Part shown: positions 17,712 through 26,297 of the stretch, in pieces
Layout: the number at the start of each line of letters is the position of its first letter
Position numbering within the stretch: position 1 is the first letter of the stretch
Translations under genes and position numbers: made by a program
The notes under the pieces: model-generated
What the model saw: only the letters and a program-made list of their open reading frames with translations
Told to the model about the DNA's origin: nothing
Database searches by the model: none
Assembly (NCBI RefSeq): GCF_020723905.1
Contig: NZ_DYHZ01000003.1
Coordinates: forward strand, 186,001-250,000
Length of the DNA: 64,000 nucleotides
From: Anaerolinea thermophila
Lineage (GTDB): Bacteria; Chloroflexota; Anaerolineae; Anaerolineales; Anaerolineaceae
Direction: 5' to 3'

Positions 17712-18355
17712 GTAAAATTCGTATTCTGGTTGTGGATGATCATATCGTGGTTCGGAAAGGACTGATGGCGATTTTGGAAACCGAACCAGGCATTGAAGTG
17801 GTGGGAGAGGCTGGCGATGGCAAGGAAGCGGTTGAAAAGGCTTGCTCACTCCTGCCTGATGTTGTCTTAATGGATCTGGTTATGCCGGGAATGGATGGTA
17901 TTGAAGCCACTCGACAAATCAAGCAACGTGTTCCTCAGGTTCAGGTTCTTGTACTGACCAGTTTCAGCACAAATGACAAGGTGATTCCCTCATTGAGTGC
18001 AGGGGCAACAGGCTATCTCCTCAAAGATGCTACTCCTGTGGATCTGGTGAAGGCCATTGAGCAGGTAGCGCAAGGCGAGGGGGCTCTTCACCCCGCGGTG
18101 ACCCGTTACGTACTTGGGCAGATTAAAAATATGCCTGAAGAAACCACGGTAGAGGAAGAACTGACTGAGCGAGAGAAGGAAGTGCTTCAGTATATGGCAC
18201 AGGGTTACAGCAATGCTGAAATTGCCCGTCTTCTGGTGGTCAGTAATGCCACTGTACATACCCATGTCAGTCGGATTCTTTCCAAGTTGAATGTGTCCAG
18301 CCGAACTCAAGCCGTTCTCTACGCGCTCAAGCGAGGAATAGTCTCTCTAGATTGA
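17708..18355 (+). CDS. NarL/FixJ-family response regulator
   Basis: Transcription regulator of 215 residues paired with the upstream kinase by an ATGA overlap. The receiver domain (about 1-120) has RILVVDDH at the start and the phospho-acceptor Asp in VVLMDLVMPGMDG. The LuxR-type helix-turn-helix (about 148-210) contains LTEREKEVLQYMAQGYSNAEIARLL. Targets are unknown. The CBS-hox operon begins less than 200 bases downstream on the same strand, after a terminator, and is a plausible target. Confidence 0.92.
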   Translation: MSKIRILVVDDHIVVRKGLMAILETEPGIEVVGEAGDGKEAVEKACSLLPDVVLMDLVMPGMDGIEATRQIKQRVPQVQVLVLTSFSTNDKVIPSLSAGATGYLLKDATPVDLVKAIEQVAQGEGALHPAVTRYVLGQIKNMPEETTVEEELTEREKEVLQYMAQGYSNAEIARLLVVSNATVHTHVSRILSKLNVSSRTQAVLYALKRGIVSLD

Positions 18356-18391
18356 CTGGAAGATTTCCCAATACAGGTTCGGTCAGCAATG

Positions 18392-18416
18392 CATCGGGAA
18401 CAATCCCGATGTTTTT
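18392..18416 (+). terminator. Intrinsic terminator after the two-component pair
   Basis: An 8-bp stem CATCGGGA/TCCCGATG with an ACAA loop is followed by TTTTT, 37 bases after the regulator stop. It separates the two-component operon from the CBS-hox operon. Confidence 0.8.
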
Positions 18417-18542
18417 GCTTAAGAATCAACCTTTTTATGGACAGGATTTCCATATTTTTCGGGATGACTCTCGTCTCTTCAGTTCCTATACTTCTGGTTG
18501 GATCAATTGGTTGCCTTTTGAAAAATGGCACGGGAGGTCAGA

Positions 18543-19370
18543 ATGAAAAAAGGAATTGTAAAAAACTGGATGAGTTCCCCGGTGTACACGGTTACGCCGG
18601 AAACGTTTATTGTAGATGCCCGGCGTTTGCTGGATGTTCGTAAAATCCGGCATTTGCCTGTGGTATCTGCGGGAAAACTGGTAGGCATTGTTACCCGGCG
18701 CGGTCTTCTCCGCGCGGACTTGCCGGCTGTTGTGGATGAAACCTGGGAAATTTCCTATGATTTGAATCAACAGACGATTCAAGACATCATGACCGTTAAT
18801 CCAATTACGGTTTTTCCCAATACACCCATTCCAAAAGCCGCTCGTGTGATGCTGGAAAACAAGATCACCGGCTTGCCTGTATTGAATGAACAGCGCGAAC
18901 TGGTGGGAATTCTAACCTCTTCGGATATTTTCCGTTTCATTCTGGAAGAGTTGGAAGAGCCGCTTCAGGTTGCTGAGTATATGAGCGATGAGGTGGTTGT
19001 TGTGGATCCAGATACCAGCCTGCTTGAAGCCCACCGCTTGATGGGTACAAAACGCATTCGCGCGTTGCCCGTTTTAGAAGATGAGCGCCTGGTAGGCCTG
19101 GTGACCCGCACTGATCTGGTCAGCAGTGATCCCTCCCGTTTTGTTTCCCGGAAACAACAGGAACTTTCTTTGAAAATCCTGACCCAACCGGTAGAAGCCA
19201 TCATGACGCGAACTCTTGTGACGGTAACCCCGCAGACCTTATTAAAAGAGGCGGCTGGATTGTTGCTGCAAAAGAAGATTCATTGTTTGCCCGTTGTTGA
19301 AAAGGGAAAGTTAGTTGGGATTCTTACGGAGAGTGATCTCTTCCGAATGGTTGTCCAAAAATTCTTCTAA
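18543..19370 (+). CDS. Protein with four CBS domains (two Bateman modules)
   Basis: A 275-residue protein made only of CBS domains. The repeats open with WMSSPVYTVTPETF (near residue 8), IMTVNPITVFPNTP (near 80), YMSDEVVVVDPDTS (near 145) and IMTRTLVTVTPQTL (near 220), each followed by a conserved LPV(V/L) strand. Bateman modules bind adenine nucleotides or NAD-type ligands and report energy state. The ATG at 18543 follows GGGAGGTC. Only 14 bases separate its stop from hoxE, so it is co-transcribed with the hydrogenase and may sense nucleotides to tune it. That role is an inference. Confidence 0.88.
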   Translation: MKKGIVKNWMSSPVYTVTPETFIVDARRLLDVRKIRHLPVVSAGKLVGIVTRRGLLRADLPAVVDETWEISYDLNQQTIQDIMTVNPITVFPNTPIPKAARVMLENKITGLPVLNEQRELVGILTSSDIFRFILEELEEPLQVAEYMSDEVVVVDPDTSLLEAHRLMGTKRIRALPVLEDERLVGLVTRTDLVSSDPSRFVSRKQQELSLKILTQPVEAIMTRTLVTVTPQTLLKEAAGLLLQKKIHCLPVVEKGKLVGILTESDLFRMVVQKFF

Positions 19371-19384
19371 TTGAAAGGGACCCT

Positions 19385-19891
19385 ATGGTTGCGACGACTC
19401 GAAAAGTAAATCCACCAGATGGAGATCGGCGTTGGAAAATTGTCGAAGCCACCATGCGGCGGCATGGGTACGCATCCACGGCTCTCATTGAAACCCTGCA
19501 TTCCATTCAGGAAACTTTTGGGTTTGTGAGTCGTGATGCGTTGAACTATGTGGCAGAGTCCTTAAATATCCCTCCCGCCAAGGTGTTTGGGGTAGCCACT
19601 TTTTACAATCTGTTCAATCTTAACCCGGTTGGAGAGCATGTCTTTTCTCTTTGCACCGGAACTGCCTGTTACGTAAAAGGTGCTGGAGAGATTGTGGACT
19701 TCATGAAAGAAGAGTTTGGTTTGGAACCCGGACAAACCACCCCTGATGGGAAGTTGACCTTCATGGTGGCGCGTTGTGTAGGCGCCTGTGGTCTGGCTCC
19801 CGTCATGATTCTGGATGGAGAAGTGGTGGGGAAATTGAGCGTCGAAGAGATGAAAGCCAAAATACGGGAGTGGGTGAACCATGACAAATGA
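19385..19891 (+). CDS. hoxE: HoxE, NuoE-like [2Fe-2S] subunit of bidirectional hydrogenase
   Basis: A 168-residue thioredoxin-like ferredoxin subunit of the NAD(P)-linked diaphorase module. The four cluster ligands are seen as [11 protein letters not shown] (C-x4-C) and CVGACGLAP (C-x3-C). The N-terminal helical part ([16 protein letters not shown]) is typical of NuoE/HoxE. It overlaps hoxF by 11 bases. NuoE of complex I would look the same in isolation; the presence of hoxF, hoxU, hoxY and hoxH directly behind makes this HoxE. Confidence 0.9.
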   Translation: MVATTRKVNPPDGDRRWKIVEATMRRHGYASTALIETLHSIQETFGFVSRDALNYVAESLNIPPAKVFGVATFYNLFNLNPVGEHVFSLCTGTACYVKGAGEIVDFMKEEFGLEPGQTTPDGKLTFMVARCVGACGLAPVMILDGEVVGKLSVEEMKAKIREWVNHDK

Positions 19892-21500
19892 GGAACTTGT
19901 TACCATTGCTGAAAAAGAACAGGAACAGCAAAAGCAGTATCGTTACCGCATTATGGTCTGTTCCAGCACAGGGTGTTTATCATCTCGGAGCGATGAAATT
20001 CTGGCGGCGTTAGAGTCTGAGGTAAAGCAACGCGGCCTGGAAAATGAAGTGTTCGTCAAGAAGGTAGGGTGCCTGGGATTATGCGCTGCTGGACCAATTG
20101 TTTCGATCCAGCCAGATGGAATTCTGTACCGGGAAATGACCCCGGAGGATGTACCGGCAATCCTGGACCGTTTAGGTGGTGAACCTCTGGAAGAAAAACT
20201 CATCGATACCAGTGAACCCTTCTTCACCCGGCAAAAGAAAAATGCCCTTGAAAATGCGGGTGTTGTGGATCCGGAACGCATTGAAGATTACATCGCCTCA
20301 GGCGGATATTCGGCATTGATTAAAGTGCTCACCGAGTTAAACCCAGCGGAAGTCATTCAAGAAGTACAGAAAAGCGGCTTGCGTGGGCGCGGTGGGGCAG
20401 GCTACCCGACCGGTTTGAAGTGGAGCACGGTAGCAAAAGCTGAAGGGGATCAGAAATTCGTGGTTTGTAATGCGGACGAAGGTGATCCCGGCGCGTTTAT
20501 GGATCGCTCCATTCTTGAAAGCGATCCTCACCGGGTGCTGGAAGGGATGATCGTTGCAGCGTATGCGGTTGGAGCCAGTCAGGGCTATGTGTATGTGCGT
20601 GCCGAGTATCCTCTGGCGGTTAAGCGCTTCCGGATAGCCATTCGTCAGGCAGAAAAGATGGGCTTCCTTGGACAGAACATTTGTGGCACGCCCTTCTCGT
20701 TCAAAGTAGACGTTCGTTTAGGGGCAGGCGCCTTTGTCTGTGGCGAGGAAACCGCGCTTCTTCAGTCGGTTGAAGGTAATCGGGGTATGCCGCGGCTACG
20801 TCCCCCTTACCCAGCGCAATCGGGGTTGTTTGGGAAACCTACGCTGGTTAACAACGTGGAAACTTACGCGAACATCCCCGCCATTCTGCGAAATGGTGGA
20901 GAGTGGTTTGCTCAAACCGGTACGGAGAAAAGCAAGGGCACCAAAGTATTTGCGTTGACCGGTAAGGTTAAGAACACCGGGTTAATTGAAGTGCCAATGG
21001 GGATTACCCTTCGGGAAATCGTCTATGAGATTGGCGGAGGTGTTCCGGATGGGCGGAAATTCAAAGCCGTACAGACCGGCGGTCCTTCGGGCGGATGTAT
21101 TCCCGAAAATTTACTGGATACCCCGGTGGATTATGAATCCCTTAAGGCGCTGGGTTCCATGATGGGGTCTGGTGGCATGATCGTCATTGATGACCGTTCA
21201 GACATGATAGATGTTGCCCGATACTTTATGGAATTCAGCATGGAAGAGTCGTGCGGAAAATGTGTCCCCTGCCGGGTTGGCACGGTGCAGTTATACAACC
21301 TGCTGGGAAAATTCCAGCGTAAAGAAGCCACAGAAGAAGATTTGCAAACGCTTGAAGAACTTTGCGATCTGGTACGAAATGCCAGCCTGTGTGGTTTAGG
21401 ACAGGCAGCTCCCAATCCCATTCTCAGTACACTCAAGTATTTCCGTGAGGAATACCTGGCGAAAATTCGAAAACCATCCCCCGTTGAGGAGGAGGCATGA
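19881..21500 (+). CDS. hoxF: HoxF, NADH-binding diaphorase subunit
   Basis: The flavin and NAD(H) site of the hydrogenase complex, 539 residues. An N-terminal thioredoxin-like [2Fe-2S] domain (about 20-110; CSSTGC and CLGLC) is fused to a NuoF-type core with [13 protein letters not shown] near 168 (FMN/NADH loop) and [13 protein letters not shown]. An SLBB domain follows, and the C-terminal [12 protein letters not shown] holds three of the [4Fe-4S] ligands, with the fourth in NASLCGLG. The stop overlaps hoxU as ATGA. Together with HoxE and HoxU it passes electrons between NAD(P)H and the hydrogenase. Confidence 0.93.
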   Translation: MTNEELVTIAEKEQEQQKQYRYRIMVCSSTGCLSSRSDEILAALESEVKQRGLENEVFVKKVGCLGLCAAGPIVSIQPDGILYREMTPEDVPAILDRLGGEPLEEKLIDTSEPFFTRQKKNALENAGVVDPERIEDYIASGGYSALIKVLTELNPAEVIQEVQKSGLRGRGGAGYPTGLKWSTVAKAEGDQKFVVCNADEGDPGAFMDRSILESDPHRVLEGMIVAAYAVGASQGYVYVRAEYPLAVKRFRIAIRQAEKMGFLGQNICGTPFSFKVDVRLGAGAFVCGEETALLQSVEGNRGMPRLRPPYPAQSGLFGKPTLVNNVETYANIPAILRNGGEWFAQTGTEKSKGTKVFALTGKVKNTGLIEVPMGITLREIVYEIGGGVPDGRKFKAVQTGGPSGGCIPENLLDTPVDYESLKALGSMMGSGGMIVIDDRSDMIDVARYFMEFSMEESCGKCVPCRVGTVQLYNLLGKFQRKEATEEDLQTLEELCDLVRNASLCGLGQAAPNPILSTLKYFREEYLAKIRKPSPVEEEA

Positions 21501-22219
21501 TGACCCCTACGGCTACGGTGAAAACATTTACGATTGATGGAAAGCCTTACAGCGCCACGGAAGATGAAACTATTCTGGATGTGGCTCGCGAAAATGGCAT
21601 AGATATTCCCACATTATGCCATCTGGAAGGGATTCTTCCAACCGGGCAGTGTCGGTTGTGTATGGTGGAGATTCAAGGAAGCGGACGTCTGGTCCCTGCC
21701 TGTGCCACCAAGCCTGAAGAAGGTATGGAAATCGTCACGGATAACCCGCGTCTGCGCAACTACCGCAAGATGATTGTTGAATTGCTGTTCTCCGAACGCA
21801 ATCATATCTGCGCGGTGTGTGTTTCCAATGGACATTGTGAACTTCAAAGCGTAGCCCAAAAACTGGGTGTCAATCATGTTCGCTTTGCCTATCTGCATCC
21901 CCGCTTCATGCTGGATGGATCTCATCCCAAATATGAGGTGGATCACAACCGTTGTATCCTGTGTGGGCGCTGTGTACGTGTATGCGAAGAAATCGAAGGG
22001 GCTCACACCCGCGACTTACGCAATCGCGGCATCCGCACCATGGTAATTACGGATTTTGATACTCCTTGGGGTGAATCACCAACCTGTACCGGATGTGGAA
22101 AATGTGTACATGTATGCCCGACTGGTGCACTGGCGGAAAAGGGTAAATCTGTGGCTGAAATGGCAAAGCGCCGGCATTTCCTGCCGTATCTGGCATTGAG
22201 ACGTCGTGGAGGTAAATAA
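21497..22219 (+). CDS. hoxU: HoxU, iron-sulfur electron-transfer subunit
   Basis: A 240-residue NuoG N-terminal-like protein. It has a plant-type [2Fe-2S] domain ([16 protein letters not shown]...VPACAT), a His-Cys [4Fe-4S] motif ([15 protein letters not shown]), and two ferredoxin-type clusters ([13 protein letters not shown] and [12 protein letters not shown]). It links the HoxF flavin to the hydrogenase dimer. Tandem ATGs at 21497 and 21500 overlap the hoxF stop. HoxY starts two bases after its stop. Confidence 0.92.
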   Translation: MMTPTATVKTFTIDGKPYSATEDETILDVARENGIDIPTLCHLEGILPTGQCRLCMVEIQGSGRLVPACATKPEEGMEIVTDNPRLRNYRKMIVELLFSERNHICAVCVSNGHCELQSVAQKLGVNHVRFAYLHPRFMLDGSHPKYEVDHNRCILCGRCVRVCEEIEGAHTRDLRNRGIRTMVITDFDTPWGESPTCTGCGKCVHVCPTGALAEKGKSVAEMAKRRHFLPYLALRRRGGK

Positions 22220-22221
22220 AC

Positions 22222-22755
22222 ATGAAGAAAATCAGACTGGCAACCATCTGGTTGGATGGATGCTCCGGATGTCACATGTCTTTTCTGGATATCGACGAGC
22301 GACTGATTGAGTTGAGCGACCGCGTGGAACTGGTATTCAGTCCTCTGGTGGATGCCAAAGAATTTCCTGAAGATGTAGATATTACCCTTGTGGAAGGCGC
22401 TTTGGGCACTGAGGAGGATTTACACAAGATTCGCAAGATTCGGGAGCGAACGAAACTGCTGGTCGCTTTTGGTGATTGCGCTGTTACAGCGAACATTCCG
22501 TCCATGCGTAATCCTTTCGGCCGGGATGAAATGCTGAAATCCCTGTATGTGGAGACTGATGCGTTGAATCCGCAGGTGCCGGCGCAATCCTTACCGGAAC
22601 TTCTCCCGCGTGCATTACCGCTTCACCACTACGTCCACGTGGATGTCTTTTTGCCCGGATGTCCCCCTTCAGCAAACACTATTTATCAGGTGCTAACGGA
22701 GTTGATTGAAGGACGTATTCCGGATGTTAATACCTTGACTCGCTTTGGAGCATAG
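22222..22755 (+). CDS. hoxY: HoxY, [NiFe]-hydrogenase small subunit
   Basis: A 177-residue small subunit carrying one proximal [4Fe-4S] cluster. Ligands are visible in DGCSGCHMSFLD, FGDCAVTAN and LPGCPPSANTIY. No twin-arginine signal is present, which agrees with a cytoplasmic group 3 enzyme. The short length and the lack of extra C-terminal Cys motifs fit HoxY rather than periplasmic uptake small subunits. Confidence 0.93.
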   Translation: MKKIRLATIWLDGCSGCHMSFLDIDERLIELSDRVELVFSPLVDAKEFPEDVDITLVEGALGTEEDLHKIRKIRERTKLLVAFGDCAVTANIPSMRNPFGRDEMLKSLYVETDALNPQVPAQSLPELLPRALPLHHYVHVDVFLPGCPPSANTIYQVLTELIEGRIPDVNTLTRFGA

Positions 22756-22764
22756 GAGGCGCCT

Positions 22765-24192
22765 ATGAGCGATCGTATTGTAATCGAACAGGTTACCCGT
22801 ATAGAGGGACATGCCCGGGTTTCAATCTTTCTCAATGATGATGGTTCAGTGAAGGATGCTCAGGTGCACGTCACCCAGGTTCGAGGGTTTGAAAAATTTG
22901 TCCAGGGACGTCCCTTCTACGAGATGCCTTCTCTAACTGCTCGAACCTGCGGTATCTGTCCCGTGAGCCATTTGATTGCCTCGGCAAAAGCCTGTGATCA
23001 AATTCTCTCTGTCCGGATTCCCCCGACAGCAATCAGCCTGAGACGTATCCTCAATCTTGGACAAATTATTCAGTCTCATGCCCTGAATTTCTTTTACCTT
23101 TCTTCGCCAGATCTTTTGCTGGGCATGGATTCAGATCCGGCAAGACGGAATATTCTGGGTGTAGCGCAGGAGCATCCGCAATTTGCCCGTGATGGTATCC
23201 GTTTGCGCCAGTTTGGACAGCAGGTTATCGAACGCCTGGCTGGGAAGCGCATCCATCCTGCCTGGGTGATTCCAGGAGGAGTGGCATCCCCACTGGATCC
23301 CTCGGCAAGAGAACAAATCCTCCGGGAGATTCCCGAGGTGAAGAATATCATTCAGCGCACGCTGGACTGGTATAAGAAGAACCTGAATGCTTACCAGGAA
23401 TACATCCGGACATTTGCGAACTTCCCCAGTTTATTCCTTGGGTTGGTCAACAAAGAGGGACGGCTGGAACATTATCACGGTTATTTGCGTGTAGTCACTG
23501 CGAGGGGCAGTATTCTTGCCGATCAATTATCGGTAGAAGATTATGCGGATTACATTGGGGAAGCGGTCGAGCCATGGAGTTACTTGAAGTCACCGTATTA
23601 CAAGCCTCTGGGATATCCCGGGGGAATGTATCGGGTGGGTCCGTTGGCGCGGTTGAACATCGCGAATGAGTGTGGCACACCGCTGGCAGACCAGGAACTG
23701 GCAGAGTTTCATTGTCTGGATAAAGGCGCTGTTTTGAGTTCTTTCCATTACCACTATGCCCGCCTCATTGAAATTCTGTACGCCATTGAACGCATTGAGC
23801 AGCTGCTGGATGATCCTGATATTCTCTCGACCAGTGTGCGGGCGCACGCCGAGGTTAACAACCTCGAGGGAATTGGAGTCAGCGAGGCGCCACGGGGTAC
23901 CTTGATCCATCATTACAAAGTTGATGAGTATGGCTTGATTCAATGGGCAAACCTGATTATAGCGTCTGGTCATAATAACCTGGCGATGAATCGTGGGGTA
24001 TTACAGGCGGCAAGATACTATGTAAAATCGGCGCAACTGACCGAAGGGATGCTCAATCGTGTGGAAGCAGTGATTCGCGCCTTTGATCCCTGCCTGGCTT
24101 GCTCCACTCACGCCGTTGGACAAATGCCACTGGCAATTGAACTGATTGCTCCAGACGGTAGAGTGGTGGATACCCTGGTGCGTGGAGAATAA
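22765..24192 (+). CDS. hoxH: HoxH, [NiFe]-hydrogenase large subunit
   Basis: Holds the NiFe active site of a bidirectional NAD(P)-linked (group 3d-like) hydrogenase, 475 residues. The N-terminal VTRIEGHARVS, the L1 motif RTCGICPVSH near residue 60 and the L2 motif DPCLACSTH near 441 provide the four nickel-binding Cys. About 26 residues follow the L2 His and should be removed by a maturation protease after nickel insertion. No protease (HoxW) or Hyp gene lies in the window, so these must be elsewhere. A bidirectional terminator follows at 24.2 kb. Confidence 0.94.
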   Translation: MSDRIVIEQVTRIEGHARVSIFLNDDGSVKDAQVHVTQVRGFEKFVQGRPFYEMPSLTARTCGICPVSHLIASAKACDQILSVRIPPTAISLRRILNLGQIIQSHALNFFYLSSPDLLLGMDSDPARRNILGVAQEHPQFARDGIRLRQFGQQVIERLAGKRIHPAWVIPGGVASPLDPSAREQILREIPEVKNIIQRTLDWYKKNLNAYQEYIRTFANFPSLFLGLVNKEGRLEHYHGYLRVVTARGSILADQLSVEDYADYIGEAVEPWSYLKSPYYKPLGYPGGMYRVGPLARLNIANECGTPLADQELAEFHCLDKGAVLSSFHYHYARLIEILYAIERIEQLLDDPDILSTSVRAHAEVNNLEGIGVSEAPRGTLIHHYKVDEYGLIQWANLIIASGHNNLAMNRGVLQAARYYVKSAQLTEGMLNRVEAVIRAFDPCLACSTHAVGQMPLAIELIAPDGRVVDTLVRGE

Positions 24193-24223
24193 ACCTCGAT
24201 AGCAGTCCTCCTCAAGGCTTTAG

Positions 24224-24259
24224 AAAAGAGCGGAATCTTTGCACAGGTTTCGCTCTTTT
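24224..24259. terminator. Bidirectional terminator between hoxH and the lipoprotein gene
   Basis: A 12-bp stem (AAAAGAGCGGAA / TTTCGCTCTTTT, with a G-T closing region) has A runs on one side and T runs on the other. It ends the rightward hox operon and the leftward lipoprotein gene. Confidence 0.8.
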
Positions 24260-24277
24260 CAATTATCTGTGAATGGT

Positions 24278-25111
24278 TCAGGGAGATTGAGGTGGAATAG
24301 GGATTTCTACACGCGGAGTGTATCCATGCTTCTCGGCGGCGATAAAAGTGGCGTATGAGGGTTCACTGCAACCTGGCTCATCGGGAATTCGCACCGATGT
24401 CTGATATGTGCCAACTGGTTTGAACACCATTTGCCCCTTGATACAAACCCATGCTTCCACAATATAAGGGGTTTGTTCCGAATCATCCCCGGCTCGCAGG
24501 AGTAAAGGATTCCATGAAACAATGATTTCATTCCCTTCTCGTCTGGCTGTTATTCCGCCTGGAGAGGGGTAATAGGGAGAAATGGGCAGTTTGACCTCCC
24601 AGGCGCTGACCGGCTCGAGGGTTTGCCAGTCTCCCTTAAATTCAAGGTAATCTGCCCGTACCCAACAGCGATTACTTCCGCCGATCGCTTGAATCTCAAC
24701 ATAATTGCTCCCAATCACCCGCCGTAAAACCTCAATATTGCTTCCCTTGTACACACCATATTTGTACAAATATGGCGCGCCTGGACCGTAGTGGCAAACC
24801 GCCTGTTCGATAATCACTTTTGCACGCAGTTTGGTATAGGTGGGTGCCGGGCTGGGAGTGACGGTTGGGGTTATGGTTTCGGTTGGAGATGGGGTAACGG
24901 TTTTTGTCCGGGTTGGAGAAGGATTTGGGGTTGGGGTAGAAGTAATAGTAGGCGGCACAGGAGTGGAGGAGGAAGTGGGTAAAGAAGTTCCGGTGGGATT
25001 TTCTTGGGTTATGGCAGGCGGTAACGATTGTGGGAACACAGTGCTGCATCCCGTCCCAATCAGCAACAGCAATGAAATCCAGAAAAACATTAACAACAAG
25101 GAAGGTTTCAT
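24278..25111 (-). CDS. Lipoprotein with Thr/Pro/Ser linker and SH3-like domain (paralogue of 4557-5387)
   Basis: Function unknown. The signal peptide ends in IGTGC (Cys22), a Thr/Pro/Ser linker of about 65 residues follows, then an SH3-like domain beginning CHYGPGAPYLYKYG and a beta-rich C-terminal domain (ARREGNEIIVSWN, DEPGCSEPS, AAEKHGYT). The order and key motifs match the lipoprotein at 4.6 kb, so the two are paralogues. The ATG at 25111 lies 11 bases beyond the 3' end of tRNA-Arg. The only purine-rich ribosome-binding candidate (GGGAG) is inside the tRNA acceptor arm. The longer frame to 25147 reads through the tRNA and is rejected. Confidence 0.78.
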   Translation of the reverse strand: MKPSLLLMFFWISLLLLIGTGCSTVFPQSLPPAITQENPTGTSLPTSSSTPVPPTITSTPTPNPSPTRTKTVTPSPTETITPTVTPSPAPTYTKLRAKVIIEQAVCHYGPGAPYLYKYGVYKGSNIEVLRRVIGSNYVEIQAIGGSNRCWVRADYLEFKGDWQTLEPVSAWEVKLPISPYYPSPGGITARREGNEIIVSWNPLLLRAGDDSEQTPYIVEAWVCIKGQMVFKPVGTYQTSVRIPDEPGCSEPSYATFIAAEKHGYTPRVEIPIPPQSP

Positions 25112-25122
25112 AAAAAGAAAGG

Positions 25123-25196
25123 CGCTCCCGGCGGGACTCGAACCCACAACCTACTGATTCGAAGTCAGGCGCTCTGTCCACTTGAGCTACGGGAGC
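25123..25196 (-). tRNA. tRNA-Arg (anticodon TCG)
   Basis: A 74-base cloverleaf on the minus strand. The acceptor stem is GCTCCCG/CGGGAGC with discriminator G, the D arm contains AGCTCAAGTGGACAGAGC, the anticodon loop CTTCGAA gives TCG, and the T loop is TTCGAGT. It decodes CGA (and other CGN by wobble). CCA is not encoded. It probably shares a transcript with the lipoprotein gene directly behind it. Confidence 0.93.
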
Positions 25197-25243
25197 GTTG
25201 CCTGTATTATACCCGAAAACAGGCTCTCTGCGTGCATCAGTTT

Positions 25244-25663
25244 TTACTTTACCACCAGCACCGGGCAGGTTGCCATACTGATTACCTTTTGGGTCTGGCT
25301 TCCCATAAGTAAACCTGTGATCCCCCCTCTTCCTTTGCTACCAATGACGATTAAATCGCACTGGTGTGCTTCTGCAACATTCATGATCCCCTCAGCAGGA
25401 GATTGAAATACCAGTTCGCGACGAATCTCCACTCCTTCTCCGACCAGGGCACTGGCTTCATCAATCAATCGGTTGCCTTCCAGCGTTTGTTCGGCAATCC
25501 ACCGCTCTGCCATTGGGTCGCTGGACACCCAGGGTACCGCTCCTACAGCGCAGACAATTCGCACCACACAATCTTTCTGCTCACGCGCCAGATTTCCGGT
25601 TAATTCAGCGGCACGGCGAGAGTGTTCAGAACCATCGTAAGCAAGGAGAATTTGTTTGAACAT
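25244..25663 (-). CDS. Universal stress protein (UspA family)
   Basis: A 139-residue single Usp domain. It opens with FKQILLAYDGSEHSRRA and ends with the ATP-binding pattern G-x2-G-x9-GS seen in GSKGRGGITGLLMGS, followed by CPVLVVK. Nucleotide-binding members act as dimers in stress and low-energy states. The ATG at 25663 follows GGAGGAAAT; the frame opening at 25696 is rejected. It is separated from the upstream copper operon by a terminator at 25.7 kb. Confidence 0.9.
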   Translation of the reverse strand: MFKQILLAYDGSEHSRRAAELTGNLAREQKDCVVRIVCAVGAVPWVSSDPMAERWIAEQTLEGNRLIDEASALVGEGVEIRRELVFQSPAEGIMNVAEAHQCDLIVIGSKGRGGITGLLMGSQTQKVISMATCPVLVVK

Positions 25664-25711
25664 ATTTCCTCCTCCATTTTTCATTATAACCATCAAGAGG
25701 AGAAAATAAAC

Positions 25712-25740
25712 AGGCTGGCGAGAAAAAACTCGACCAGCCT
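25712..25740 (-). terminator. Terminator of the copper operon
   Basis: The stem AGGCTGGTCGAG / CTCG-CCAGCCT with a T6 loop, read on the minus strand, is followed by GTTTATTTT. It lies between the lipoprotein at 25.8 kb and the usp gene. Confidence 0.7.
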
Positions 25741-25764
25741 TAAAAACGATCCCGTAAAAACTTC

Positions 25765-26289
25765 TTAACGTTTACCTCCATCCCAAACCACAAAGGGCAT
25801 GTTCACAACGACGTTGGTGGGAGTTAAAACCAGTTCTCCATTGGCTTCTGCCTGTTTGATTTCTGTCTCAGATTTCAGTTCACGAGCCTTTGCGTCCTGT
25901 ACCCACTTTACCAGGATAATTTCCCGTAATGGTGTGTAGCCCTGGCTGGATGGCGGATGGTTAAAGACATCTGGTTGGTATCCGAGAGGTCCATCTCCCT
26001 TAACACCATTCTCGAACACGTAAACCTGAGCCAACGATTCAGATGGTACATTTGCCAGTGAGGGTACGGTAAGTACCGGAGATTTCATCATATTCGTCAG
26101 TTTCTCGGCAATTTGTGGATCAGAGGCTTCGGTATGAACAAAGTAAATCTCTTTTCCCTCTGCATAGGCTTTACCTGCAGGATTTTGGGCATAATTGCCG
26201 CTGGCGGTAGGTTGTGTATTACAGGCTGAGAAAAGCACGCTTAACAAGAAAAGAAGAGTAAGTGGGATCAAAATACGTTTTGTCATCAT
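25765..26289 (-). CDS. Lipoprotein of unknown function in the copper operon
   Basis: I do not recognise a named function. The 174 residues begin with a lipoprotein signal ending in FSAC (Cys23). The mature part has KEIYFVHTEASDP, a Met pair in NMMKSPVLTVPS, VFENGVKGDGPLGYQPDVFNHPP, LREIILVKWV and a final VVVNMPFVVWDGG. The scattered Met and His residues could bind copper. The start at 26289 follows TAGGAGA. Eight bases separate it from copA, so it is the last gene of the csoR-copZ-copA unit. An extracytoplasmic copper-binding role is an inference from context only. Confidence 0.75.
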   Translation of the reverse strand: MMTKRILIPLTLLFLLSVLFSACNTQPTASGNYAQNPAGKAYAEGKEIYFVHTEASDPQIAEKLTNMMKSPVLTVPSLANVPSESLAQVYVFENGVKGDGPLGYQPDVFNHPPSSQGYTPLREIILVKWVQDAKARELKSETEIKQAEANGELVLTPTNVVVNMPFVVWDGGKR

Positions 26290-26297
26290 GTTATCTC

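Noticed and set aside
24840-25157. Gly/Val-rich + strand ORF resembling a repeat protein
   Set aside because: It is the reverse complement of the Thr/Pro/Ser linker of the lipoprotein and of tRNA-Arg; its composition is forced by the ACC/CCN codons on the other strand and it has no ribosome site.
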